Source of the DNA: Rhododendron vialii
Taxonomy: Eukaryota > Streptophyta > Magnoliopsida > Ericales > Ericaceae
Length of the DNA: 64,000 bases
Direction of reading: 5' to 3'
NCBI RefSeq assembly: GCF_030253575.1
Contig: NC_080569.1
Location: 4,527,501-4,591,500, forward strand
The notes below the pieces were generated by a model. It was not told the origin of the DNA. It saw only the letters and a list, made by a program, of their open reading frames with translations, and made no database searches. Position 1 is the first letter of the stretch. Each line of letters starts with the position of its first letter. Positions 22,929 to 34,190 of the stretch are shown here, in pieces. A program made the translations under genes and the position numbers.

Positions 22929-25900
22929 CTATGACCCCAAAAGGAACGCATGTATCTCGGCCCAGCTAGATACGGTGTAAAGAATGCCAGAAGACCCCTT
23001 CCAATTCAAAGACCGGCCTTCAATCAGTTCTTTCTGTTTGTTCACTAGCCCGGAGAAGAGTGGGACAAAAGACACGCCGAACTGGTCTCCCACTCTCCTC
23101 AGGCTGGAACTAGAACTGACCACAATGCCAATATCTGCTTTCAGAAGGCACAGCAAGTCGCCCACTGAACCTCCAATGTAAATGGTGGAGTGCTTGCCAA
23201 TTTCGTTGTTGCCCTTTGTGTAGTCGGTGAAGGCTTGAAGCTTTTCTAAAGGAGACTCCACCTTCTTTATGATATCACCTGTCGTAATGAAGTCTTCATA
23301 GGCCAACTCGTTTGAATGTACATTCCGAACCCTTAAATCCCCTGCTCAACATGCAAGTGCAACTCTTTATGATTCATCCAAACACGATTAGTTCTACCTC
23401 TTGGAATTTCATGCTTTTCAATTATCAAGTTATTAGCAAACAAAAAGTTGGACTTGAATTGTCGTGTTAGAATGATAAATGAAGGCAAAAGCATAACCAC
23501 GGGAGACAAATCAGTTTCTGACTCTCTAAAAGTCATGAGTTAGCCACATCTCAGTGTATGTAGATAAAAGGTGGTGTGAAATGTGGAAAGAATGTATCGT
23601 ACTGGAAGAGTGAATGGTTAACACATGCACAGGTTCCAGAAGCCTCACGTGATGAAAAAGCCGAGCGAATGAGATCTCCACACCAACAGTATGAGAGCAC
23701 ATGAATGTCTGTCTTCTGATTTTCACGTTTCACTATCTCTTGGAAGAAACCTTCGCAACCATCTTGCAAAATGAGGTGTTCACCAGCCCGTTTTATGTCT
23801 TCCAGATTCAAACCCTTTAGTACACCAGACTTGATCACTCTTGAATTAGCCCTTTTCTCGAAATCAGATAGTTGCTCGATTGCTCTACATAGGCCTTCGT
23901 AATTGAATTCCTCCACTGCAAAACACAGATCATTTGGATCCATATAGACCAAAGAATTCCCATATTAATGAAATTTATGCAGTGTTTGGTTCACTGGAGT
24001 GAAGCTAGAATGGAAGGTAGGGCCAAAAAATGACGGAATGTATGCTCACCAATTTTGGGTGAAAGGCCATTTCATTGAGAGACCGAGGTATGTTCATTCC
24101 AATCCTTTCCAAAACCATTCCAGCAAACCAAACACAACCTTATAGTTCTTGACATACCAATTACAGAGCGATACATGAATCAAGAAAACCGTACTCATAA
24201 GTCATAATACCTTTTTCAGCGCCCGTGATGCTTTCGATACATTGTTCATACTCTTCAGTGTATTGGCTGGAAAGAACACTCCATGTGCTAAGCAAATCAG
24301 CTGAGCACATTCGACTGAGTTGGGTCTCACATCCATTCACATCAGTCTTTGGTGCTGTTCTAATTGCCATCTCTGCCAGAAGGGCAGAGGAATCAATTGC
24401 AGTGCATGTGATGTCAAAATCACAAAATATGCTAAGACTTTGTTCGGCAGGATCATGAGGCTGAGAAAAAGGGGCTATAGTTTGCTGAAGAATTGGTTGA
24501 GCAGAAAAGAACTTTACTTCAAGTTTCATAGCTCGATGATAGAGCTTTTCTATGATCTCGAGCTCTTCTCCAGTCAAACAAACACTTAATTTATCAAGTA
24601 AGTCTTCAATCTGGATTGCCGCTTCCTGAATTCAAAACCACAATAACCAATTCTCAGCTTCTACGAAGGAAAGATTTTTTGGCTTGTTTGTTTCGATGGA
24701 ACATTTTCCACGCATAATGATTTCACAGAACACTAATTTTTCCTTTCTGTGTTCTGGGTTTGGTCACGTAATAATAGCGCGAAAACCAACAAAACATAAC
24801 TCGATCTCAGCAGAAGCATTTTTCTTAGAACTACAAACAAATAAAAATGTTGAGATTGCAAGTACAATACCCGATATGAACATATTAGTATAATATACTC
24901 ACTCCGTCCCACAAAGGATGTCCATTTTCCCTCTTCGCACATCTCATATAATTATCTATTTTAATTTATAGTGTTTTCTAATCTTGTTTGATACATCTCA
25001 CTTAGTTTTATTGAACAAAATTTTCAAATCATAAAAATATTATAATTACGAAGGGAATTGATATTCGCGCTCCAAGATTTACTGCAGGCGCTCCACCTTT
25101 TTGTTTTTACACTGTGATGTTGCTGACAACATCACAGTGTAAAAACAAAATATACACTGATGTTGCCAGCAACATCACAGTATAAAAACAAAAAGGTGGA
25201 GCGCGTGCAGTAAATCTTGGAGCGCGAAAATCAGTTCCCATTACGAAATGTAGATAGTTTTTTAAAAGGTGTGAATAGTGAAAATGTACATCCTTTATAG
25301 GACAGAGGGAGTATATACATGCATAGCAATTGCTGAACAACTGAAAAGTGAACCTGAAGGGTAAAAAATTTGTACAAGGATTGCCAACACTATTTTGACC
25401 AAATCATGAAAACATGTTCTATTGAAAATTAGTTTCTTACTTTTGGTCTCACCAAACAATGGAAAATCACATAAACATCTCACATTAAAAACAAATGAAA
25501 CTTAAGGCACGGGGACAATATTTATTTGACTAATCTGACGAACCTCAAATCTTTGGGCGGAGAGACTGTTAAACCACTTCTTGTAGATGTGATTGCTTTG
25601 ATCAGGATCTTGAAGAGCAAGGATCTCGTTGCTTATGAAGGCATAAAGCCTCAAGCAAGGTCCCACAGCAGCAAGTGTATATGCTGCTAGTTTTGTCTTT
25701 TCGAAAGGAGTAGCAATCTTACCACGAAACTTTTCTCCTTCAACTTTCCCTGAAGCTATTGCCAGCAAGAAATCCGTATACTTGACTGTTGCCTTGTCAG
25801 AAACGATCTCACTTGGAAGTTCGAAGCCCCACTCCTACATAATTGGTTATTTAGAATGCGTACCCAACTGAATCACCAAGAGCTTAAATAGACAGGAGTC

Positions 25901-28553
25901 CAATTTTGCAATATCAAATGAGATTCTACATTTATCCTCCTTTAGTAGTTGCAGCTGCAGGTTCTCTTCGTAAGAAAGCCACATCATGAACCACAGTTCG
26001 AAAAGTTTTGATTGAGAGAAAGAAGAGAGGAAGGGGCTACAAAAAGATACTCATCGGTCACACATAGGCACTCATTTGCACTCATGCACACATTCTAATC
26101 TGCCAAAGCCCCGCAGATTCAAAATGGGGATTTCATTGGTTAACAATTAACATCAAATAACTAGACAGGATATCAATCCCCAAGGCATATGGGATACATC
26201 AACGAAGAACTGATTCAAATGAACTGATTCAAATGAAGACACAAAATACTTGAGCTGAGGAGCACGAGAAGAGAACTGTCATATTTTCTGTCTGAGGTTT
26301 CAGAGGTCAGACAGCAATGACGTTGTGGATAAAGAGTTACACCCACGGGAATATTGATTAGATATGGTTTCTACTTTCTACTACTCATACAAAAGTATAA
26401 TAGTCCATAGTTTCACAAAGTAGAACTCCATGACAAAAAAGCTTCAATGATAAAGGGCTACTCACTGCTCAAGGCTCCCGCTACTGCAGGCCTGGGTAAG
26501 GGTTGGATGCAATCGTACGCTCCAATGATCTACCTGCTTAATTCCCGAGATTGCATCTATTCCATTAATGTGTCAGCGACCAGAAAGTATTCCATGCAAA
26601 CCATGGGAGAATTGATCTTTAGCGTTGTTATTAACATGGCAATATTGCCATGTAAGATTTTGAGTTGACAACTCACGTGCCAAGTTCTTATGCCCCTTGG
26701 TTTCTACTCCTCATACAACTCACGTGCCAATTGTTTCAGAGGGCTACGAATACGTAATCTTTATTTGATAAAACCTCTTAACAATGACCAATATTGGCAT
26801 AACAAAAAAGTTTTGTTAATCCTTAGACCAACAAATGAAGCAATTCAGGCCGCAAATGCTTAAACGCAACAAGATAATTAGATTTTGCAGAAAGACAATT
26901 TACGAAATAACAAATGCAAGTTTTCTACGTAAAACTAATCGGAAATTAAAGGGTATAACAAATGGATGGTGAAGCTTACTCGGACAGTCTCATCATGGGT
27001 ATTGAGCTTCCTTGAAACACGTTTTCTCAGATTCCGGATCGCAATTTTGTCGTCGTCATCATCTGCGCATTCTTCGGCCAACTCATACCTAGACTCCACA
27101 ATGGATAAATTTAGAGAAACATGCAAACAAATAATACCAGCAAACATACAGCAGATATTTATGGGTATGGATATTTTTAGAGATACATGCAAACAAATAA
27201 CACCACGCGAGCAAGGCTGTCGCTTCGGGTCCCCAAATTTTATCGGGAATGGCTTCCCCCAATCAGTAAAACTTTTTATAGTATAATATAAAATCAAATG
27301 TTGGTTGATTTATCAGACCTTTTAAAAGAATGTGAAGAAGTGAATGGAGCCTGGAGGATGGTTTCATTCTTGACGGATTTTTAATTAAGCATCCGAATTA
27401 GTGATCCTAAATGTATCTTTACATCGGATGATAAACTCAATTGATTAAGAACAAATTAGCATAAACATAGGACCACATAGTATATTTTAGTCAATAAAAA
27501 ATGTAATGTTGCGCCGTTGCGATTAAATTGTACTATCACCGTAAGTTATTGCCTTATTGGTATAAAATACTCCGGTGAGAATTAAGTTACTATTATTATA
27601 AAATACTCGGGTTAGAATTTAGGCCCCGTTTGATAAACTTATTAGACCTTCAGATTGGACTACCAATCTTTTGTTTGGTAATTCAAAATGGGTTAGGACT
27701 ATTAGCCCCTTGGGAGTTGGAACTAGTAAGGTGGGCTTTATGGGATATTATGAATATCCCGGGGAGATGGTATTACTAATCCCAATCCAACCCCCAACAC
27801 ATTCTCATTACTAATTGCTTCTATCAATTCAATCTCATCTCAAACAAACATACTCATTACTAATTCCTTCTCATTATTAATCTCTTCTCATTATCAATCT
27901 CAATCCTAATCTCATCTCCTTACAAATTCCACCCATCTATCACTGTTATCAAATGGAGCCCTCAAGTTTTGCTCTATCTTATATAAGGTCTCAAAACCCC
28001 TTAGGTGCTAAACGTGCTGTCAACTGTTTCGGGGCTAATCCATACCGAACAAAGCCATGACTTTAATTGAAACCCCAAAAGTAGGCAGGATTGGACCCCA
28101 AAAATAAATTATAATCGAGGTACATGTAAACAAACCCAGACATCTAACTTGTGAAAAAGTAAATAAAATGAAATATATCACCGAGCCTCGGCCTCATTTT
28201 ACGGGTTCACTTTGGGTCCCGAAAAATTAGAAAGTTTGTCAACACAGATTGTGCACCGATTGCTGTGTGGGGTTCACTCTGGGTCCTACACAAACGATGT
28301 GAATCGTTCATTAAGTATAAATACTTTTCATTCAGATTTGCAACTGATTTTTTGCCGGGGCCATCGAACAACTATTTTAAATTTATTAATTGACTAAATT
28401 TAATGAACAACTTGGATCAGATCATTTGCATGACACACATGGGACACGGCGATCTGTGCACAATCTATGTATAGAAAACCTGTGTCAATAGTCTGGTTGA
28501 CGAAAAATTGCACGGGGCTCAGAGAGAGAGTGGTTGACTAAAAATTGCCCGGG

Positions 28554-28610
<57 letters not shown>

Positions 28611-28811
28611 TTACGCGTGGGAAAAGGCTTGGAGATAGTAGATATCCTGAGAGACAAAATGGAGAAAAGATTGAGGATCCAAAACACCAGAGGCCAAACA
28701 CACCACGAACGGGGTGTAGAGTGCGAAAACCGATTCGTTCCTGAATTTGATCCACAGCCTCCTCGCTATCCCCCCTCCTCCTTCCAATTCATCTACAACC
28801 CCCATCCCCAT
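22929..28811 (-). CDS. TH2: Thiamin monophosphate phosphatase, TenA_E + HAD fusion (TH2 type)
   Basis: Minus-strand exons 28811-28615, 27088-26980, 25834-25544, 24625-24211, 23915-23649 and 23341-22929 join in phase to 1692 nt (563 aa). Residues about 15-230 are a TenA-like helical domain (RLWIKFRNESVFALYTPF, FEKTKLAAYTLAAVGPC). Residues about 262-563 are a HAD phosphatase with the nucleophile motif DFDIT (Asp268, Asp270) and a late motif reading IGGSVGD. In plants this fusion dephosphorylates thiamin monophosphate to thiamin. The motif IV position that normally reads GDSVGD has Gly484 (codon at 23169-23171) while Asp488 is kept. An in-frame stop lies 13 codons before the ATG, so no transit peptide is encoded unless a further exon exists. 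Introns carry several MITEs. Confidence 0.9.
23982..24136. mobile_element. Small MITE-like element in TH2 intron 4
   Basis: GTGTTTGGTTCACTGGAGTG at the left is mirrored by CATTCCAGCAAACCAAACAC at the right (positions 24117-24136). About 155 bp, non-coding. The GTTTGGTT-type ends occur in hAT and PIF-like MITEs; class unresolved. Confidence 0.5.
24898..25311. mobile_element. Stowaway-like MITE interrupted by a nested hAT-like MITE (TH2 intron 3)
   Basis: The left end CTCACTCCGTCCCACAAAGG after TA and the right end CCTTTATAGGACAGAGGGAG before TA are a Stowaway terminal pair. The inner part CATTTTC is also mirrored. The total span of 414 bp includes the 187-bp insert at 25053-25239; without it the element is about 220 bp, a normal size. 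Confidence 0.78.
25053..25239. mobile_element. hAT-like MITE nested inside a Stowaway MITE
   Basis: Ends GGGAATTGATATTCGCGCTCC and its mirror (..GGAGCGCGAAAATCAGTTCCC) are flanked by ATTACGAA at 25045-25052 and 25240-25247, an 8-bp target duplication typical of hAT elements. The interior is a near-perfect palindrome around TTTTTACACTGTGATGTTG and holds no open frame of note. It inserted into the surrounding Stowaway element, so it is the younger of the two. Confidence 0.82.
27622..27961. mobile_element. MITE-like element in TH2 intron 1
   Basis: GGCCCCGTTTGATAA at the left and TTATCAAATGGAGCC at the right form an imperfect inverted repeat. The right half is rich in CTCATTACTAATT-type repeats. 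About 340 bp, non-coding. The exact class and target duplication are unclear. Confidence 0.5.
28557..28608. repeat. (GA)26 microsatellite next to the TH2 exon 1 donor
   Basis: A pure GA run of about 52 bases. On the TH2 strand the intron starts GTAAGTT and then reads a (CT)26 tract, so the repeat begins almost at the 5' splice site. To its left a 37-bp unit ending GGGGCTGAGAGAGAG is duplicated (about 28495-28560). Confidence 0.9.
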
Positions 28812-29102
28812 TCCCGCCAAAATTATAATCCAATTTCCCCAAGATTTTCACTTCAAACTCTGATTCCCTGACTAGAAATAAACAAAGACAGGATTTTGTG
28901 TTTGGTAATAGAGTTTCGGCTCAAATAAAAAGGGCGTGTTTTCGGTGTGAAGGAACCAAGGATTCTAGAGAGAGATGGGGCCGGGAAGTAAAAGTCCTGG
29001 AGAGAGAAAGAGAAAGATGGTTTTGTTTGTTGGTTGATTGATTGTTGTTTACGTTTGAATTTACACTCGGTCCAATTTTGCGGGAAAATCCGCGTGATAC
29101 CG

Positions 29103-29106
<4 letters not shown>

Positions 29107-29154
<48 letters not shown>
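29107..29154. repeat. (GA)24 microsatellite upstream of TH2
   Basis: A pure AG run of about 48 bases, about 300 bases upstream of the TH2 start codon, probably in its promoter or leader (a CT tract on that strand). Confidence 0.9.
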
Positions 29155-29157
<3 letters not shown>

Positions 29158-29207
29158 GCGGGGTCAACTAGTGAAGGGGGACACGGGAGAGTCGTGAGAG
29201 GGAGGTT

Positions 29208-29225
29208 GGGGGGGGGGGGGGGGGG
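29208..29225. repeat. 18-base G homopolymer
   Basis: Eighteen consecutive G, upstream of the TH2 gene. On the TH2 strand it is a C-run. Length may be unreliable in assemblies. Confidence 0.85.
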
Positions 29226-30728
29226 ACGAATACGGTGCGACCGAGTCGACGGCGATGGAGCGTCAGCGTCAGCCACCGGTTGGATTTGGGAAAGGCATAA
29301 TAAAACAGTAGAGAACAGAACAGAAAGGAAAAACAAGAAAGCCGGTTGGTGGGCGTGCACATGTTTTGTCCGTGTCAACCTCGTCTGTCGACGTATCAAA
29401 GCCAAAGGCATCGGTATCACGTTTGGATTTTTCTTCCTTTTTATGGAAAATTGATGTTTATTACCCACCTCTTTAAGGTTGGTTTTGACTTTTGATTGCT
29501 TTTATTTTACAAAAAAAAAAACTTTGCTTCTTTTCGAAATCTAATAACTAGAAGGGCTACTGATGCTAATGATTCGAGTGAGAGAGCAGCATAAGCCAAT
29601 ACCATTACATTTACGTGTATTATTAAGCACACGAGGAGAGCAGCTACTAGTATTTCAGATTGATGACTGATTAAAAAATATATATTTCAGACTGATGTAT
29701 TTCAGTTAAAAGATCCCAAATAGCGACGGAGATAGAGGAGATATGTGAATCTCTAGGATAATAGATGGAATTTTTATGTAGGACAGATTAATCGTACTGT
29801 GTTTGATTTAGGTAGGACAAAGAATGAAATACAAAATGAAGAATCATTTTTTTTTCATAATTAAATGAATGAAGAGGGAAATAATCCCAAAGATCTGGAC
29901 TAACTAATACTCCGTATCATCCATTCAGGATGGTAGTATTGAATAATCCTTTACGTGGGGTATTAAGTGGGCAATTTGTCCCTCTCTAGTCTGGTCTAAT
30001 CGTTAGCACTTCCGTGCGACAAACGTGAAACTAGCTAATTCTGAGAAACATGTCCTTGTACCATGAATAGAAAATTACAATCCGAGTATCAAACACGCCT
30101 AAGTATTGAAGAGAAGAAAAAAGTAACTATCCGTCAATAACCTACGTAAAGAAATTGAGGGCTGAAAAAGGTCATTTAGAAAAAGATCCCAAAAAAAAGA
30201 AAAAGGCGGCCATTTGGAAATGGTCACCACCAAATTAAAGATGAGAAAAATGCTCTTTTCATTGATGTGATTTTATGGCCGGGTCTGAACCATCGAGAGG
30301 GTCATCAATGGAGACTCCAAAACCATGGATTGAGACCATTTGTTAATTAAATGACTTCATTCTATTAAGGCTAAGGTTTCAAATAGTCTCCGTCTAACCT
30401 AGGCTGATCGCAACAAACATAGAATTAACTAATCCTGAAAAAACACGTGTCACATGTTTCCTTGTATCATGAATGGGGGATTACAATTCGCAATCCAAGC
30501 ATCAAACATGCCCAAGTATTGAAGAGAAGAAAAGATAACTAGGATAGAAAGTGCGAGAAAATGTGTAAGAAAAATTCTACTGCGCTCAATAGTTTATTTT
30601 AGTATATTTTCATTTCCTGTTTCTTCTGAAACCAAACAATCAATGGAGGAACTTTTGTAGTAAAAATTTTCATTTATCTTTTTCTCCTTTTCCACAATTT
30701 CCCAAAAAAGGGCCTTCATCAGAGTAGC

Positions 30729-30935
30729 TTCACATGAAAACTTTCTTCCTACTTTACCTCTTTGTGTAATGTATAAATCAGAAACCTGTGCAGAAGGGAG
30801 AGCAAGTTAAGAATACCAGTACTGTGCAAGCAATGAAGACGTAAAACTTCCATTTGATGACTTGATGTAATGAACTAAGCGCAAAACACGTAAAGAGAGA
30901 AAAGCACATGGACTGGGCCGACTGACTAACCCGGA
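30729..30935 (+). repeat. Direct repeat, left copy (partner at 34191-34380)
   Basis: This copy shares GAAACCTGTGCAGAAGGGAG, TTCCATTTGATGACTTGATG and TAATGAACTAA with the partner 3.46 kb to the right, with small indels. The two copies flank the NFU pseudogene. No long frame; origin unknown. Confidence 0.7.
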
Positions 30936-31073
30936 TGTGCTGAGCGGATATTACGTGGGATATACTCATCCGACACCGAAAACTTTCTCTAATTGAAGAC
31001 CTCTTTGCTATGGCAATGAGACCAATCCCATCAATTCCTTCCTTCCGTCTGCTGAAGAACCAACCACCGCATT

Positions 31074-31108
<35 letters not shown>

Positions 31109-31786
31109 GTCGGAGTGGATTTATTCCGTAATTTTAATGTATAAAGTGGGTTTGCTCAAGTGTGGACAAATCTATTTTTATAAAAATAAAATCACCAAAA
31201 TTGTCCCCGATTATGTACCAATTCATGATCGATCAATATGATCTTCAACGAGGTTCATCTAATTGACAGGCTCTAACACTTGAACAGTCTCGATCAAGAA
31301 GTAAATTCGAAATGAGTTTGCAATTTACCAATTAGTCGTCGTAGTTCCTAAAATGGGAGCTTCCGGTAATTGCGACGCCGTTTCAATGTACCTCGCATGT
31401 TCAAGACGCGATGTGGGTTTTATCACGTGCAGCCAAATCTGTTTTCCTAAAAAATAATTCGCCAAAATCATCACCGATTATGCATCAATTGACATCCCAA
31501 TAACATGATCTCTATCAAGTTTTGTCTTCTTGGCAAGCTCTATCACTTGAACACTTTCGATCAAGAAATAAACTCAGAATAAGTTAGCAATTTACAAATT
31601 ATTAGGCTTGAGAGGACTTCTCAGGTAGAAGATGCGAAGTCTATGTGGTATTAGACCGACGTCGTTTGATGAACCTCAAGGGTCGAATACGCGAGTTCTC
31701 AAGAAAACCTGGTCAGCATCGTTTCAGTCTCTCCCAAATATCGACCCACCCAAGGTGAGGAAGATCCAGGTCGTCGTCCTCATTCA

Positions 31787-31790
<4 letters not shown>

Positions 31791-31829
<39 letters not shown>
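31791..31829. repeat. (CT)n microsatellite in the NFU remnant
   Basis: About 19-20 CT repeats just downstream of the putative exon 1. Confidence 0.9.
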
Positions 31830-31831
<2 letters not shown>

Positions 31832-32253
31832 AACCTTTAGTCACAGACGACCGTTAATTCTTTGCGAATTGATTCTGGCCTCACAATATTTGAGGAGAGT
31901 ATGTAAAAGCTCAATTTTTATCTGAATTGTACATGATTAATATTAGGTTATCGATTTCATTATTTCACGTTTCCAATTTTACTTCAGGTCGATCCTCTTT
32001 GTTGGGTGCTTGGATTTTGTGTTTGGCAATTCTTGTCTTCATCACCAAAGCTATAATTTTTCATTATTTTGAGGTGTACTTCTATGGGTTATATGGGGCG
32101 ATTGGATAAATTTCTGCATAGGCGAATTGCAAAGTGTAAAAGCCCTGTGTTCATGCTCCAATATCTCAAAATCTGATCTTAATTCTTTATTGTAGTTGAT
32201 GGTACTTCATTGAAATCTTACTCATATTTTCAAAATTGACTCTATTTATTACT

Positions 32254-33799
32254 TAAAAAATTAGCCTAGGGTCCACTATAGCATGTTTTTAACTCACTAG
32301 GTCCACTGATCAAGTTTCTAACCCACTAAGTCCACTAATATGTATTTGGTAAGGTATAAAGTCCACTACATTTAAAAAGAGAATTATTGCCTGACAGAAT
32401 TACCCTTCCATTCAAATCCCATCAATTTAGCTCATTATCCTCCCATTATCCCTTCTAATTTTGAAATCAAAATCCCATCAATTTAGCCCATTATCCTCCC
32501 ATTATCCCTTCTAGTTTTGCAAATCATGCCAATCACGGGTATATATCTCTCTCGTCTCTCTCTATTTGGAATGTTGATCACGCCAATCACAGATATACTG
32601 ATCTTGATATAGTTTCGTATGTAACGTTGTTGTACTTATATAACGTTATATAACAGTCGAAGATTCTCCTTTTCTGATACACTATATATAACGTTATTGT
32701 ACATATATGACGTTATATATTCTCCTTTTTAAGAGTTACATATATCTGTGTAACGTTGTACAGATTTTGATATATGACCATGTATTTTGATTATTTGATT
32801 TTTTTATTACTGAATAAAAATATAAGGTTATAATTCTGCTTTTCATCAATCATTTATTGATTTGGTCCGCGCAACGGCCTCTCTGACTTGCTTATGATAT
32901 ATTTGGAATTTTCTGAATAAATATATAAGGTTATATAAATTGTATCATCATATAACCATATTAAAAAGTATACCACGTAGAACCATCTATTCACACACAG
33001 TTTAACCAACATTGATATATACTGTCAATCGACATTGATATAACCATATATACTATCAATCGAATTCCTAACTTAATTCAACTATACCATACACCAACCT
33101 ATCAAATATATATAACCATATATACCCAGCGTTCACTTTTAGTTTTCTAAGAAACATATAGAATGGATCGAATCAAATGGAGGAGATTGACGGCAATGGG
33201 GATGAACCGAAGGGTTTCGACGGCGACGAGGATGCAGAATGACGGAGATGAATCGAACGAAATCGGAGATTGATCGACGGCGACGAGGATGTGAAACAAA
33301 GGTGAACAACTACGACGAGAATTTGACGACGATGGAGAAACAAAGCCGAACAACTGCGACGAGTGCGACGACGTCCGACCGAAACGAAGGGCAACAACGG
33401 CGACTATTGGTGAACAAGATCGACTGTTGGTGGACGACAGAGATTGTCTGAAGACGACGACAAAGAACGCCGACGACAACAGACGATGGAACGGAGGAGC
33501 ACACCGTCTCCATTTTTTTCCTCTCAGCCTGGTTTATTTTGGAAACGGGGGGAGGGGGGAACGGGGGGGAGGGGGGGGGGGGAGGGGTTTTATAATGGGG
33601 ACTGAAATTTTCGGATAGAAATTTTTTGAAATGGCTAAAAAAAATGGGGCAAAACGTTTTTGAAAAGCAGGGGTATATTAGACTAACCAGGGTTATTATA
33701 TCTTTACTAATAGGTTAGTGGACTTAGGAGGTTATAGAATTTAGAAGTGGACTTATGGGGTTTGGAAAGTGGTATAGTGGACTTATGAAAAATTCTCCC
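32254..33799. mobile_element. Probable Mutator-like (MULE) non-autonomous element inserted in the NFU intron
   Basis: TTTATTACT at 32245-32253 and 33800-33808 is a 9-bp direct repeat, the usual Mutator target duplication. The ends are long, imperfect inverted repeats built around GTCCACTATA and AAGTCCACTAA motifs (at about 32271 and 32328 on the left, mirrored at about 33773 and 33714 on the right). No transposase frame is visible. The right part (33180-33600) is unusually GC-rich, with repeated GACGACGAG-like triplets and runs of G at 33546-33596, and might be captured or satellite-like DNA. Confidence 0.6.
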
Positions 33800-34190
33800 T
33801 TTATTACTGTATTCAGTTGTAAAAGCAGTTGCTGCACCAGATTCTGCTGTGGAGCTGCCCTTAACTGCAGAAAATGTGGACGGTGTGCTGGATGAAATTC
33901 GACGTTCTCTCATTGCAGATGGTGGTAATGTGGTTCTACATGAAATTGATGGCAACGTTGTGAGGTTGAAGGTTCTCTCATTGCAGACGGTGGTAATGTG
34001 GTTCTACAAGAAATTGATGGCAACGTTGTGAGGTTGAAGCTACAAGGACCGTGTGGCTCCCATTCAAGTTTCGTAACGACTGTGAAAAGATGGCAATGTT
34101 GTGAGATTGAAGCTACAAGGACCGTGTGGTTCCTGTTTCGTTACGTTCATTTTGCTTGTTTTGCATATGGGCATATGCCCCCATCCACGG

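Larger units (their letters stand above)
28812..31631. other. TH2 upstream region and intergenic DNA
   Basis: No gene supported. Besides the TH2 promoter with GA and G tracts, it holds a direct repeat of about 125 bp (near 30020-30130 and 30410-30542, sharing CAAGTATTGAAGAGAAGAAAA with small changes), one copy of a longer repeat that recurs at 34191-34380, and a (CT)n tract at about 31078-31105. Confidence 0.6.
31632..34140 (+). pseudogene. NFU (NifU-like iron-sulfur scaffold) gene remnant
   Basis: From 33816 the frame [25 protein letters not shown], then [18 protein letters not shown], is a plastid-type NFU domain. A 68-bp tandem duplication (units from 33904 and 33972) shifts the frame. 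Further on, the LQGPCGS segment is also repeated. The scaffold CxxC motif is broken: the second Cys position reads His (CGSH). A possible exon 1 encoding a transit-peptide-like sequence (SWSASFQSL-like, ATG at 31632) lies before a (CT)20 tract at 31791-31829. The intron is split by the element at 32254-33799. NFU proteins donate Fe-S clusters in plastids; this copy cannot do so as read. Exon 1 assignment is tentative. Confidence 0.75.

Noticed and set aside
28519..29468. Open frames of Ser/Leu and Arg/Glu repeats around 28519-28755, 28545-28871 and 28853-29468
   Set aside because: They are translations of GA/CT microsatellites and of the G homopolymer, with no domain and no splice support.
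30020..30542. Direct repeats near 30020-30130 and 30410-30542 as LTRs of a small element
   Set aside because: No primer site, purine tract or TG..CA ends; listed only as repeats in the intergenic entry.
31632..31778. A stand-alone small gene starting at 31632
   Set aside because: The short frame ends in a CT microsatellite and is better explained as the first exon of the NFU remnant; the link remains tentative.
33147..33618. Overlapping frames in the GC-rich part of the Mutator-like element
   Set aside because: Low-complexity triplet repeats in all frames; no homologue recognised, so no gene is called.
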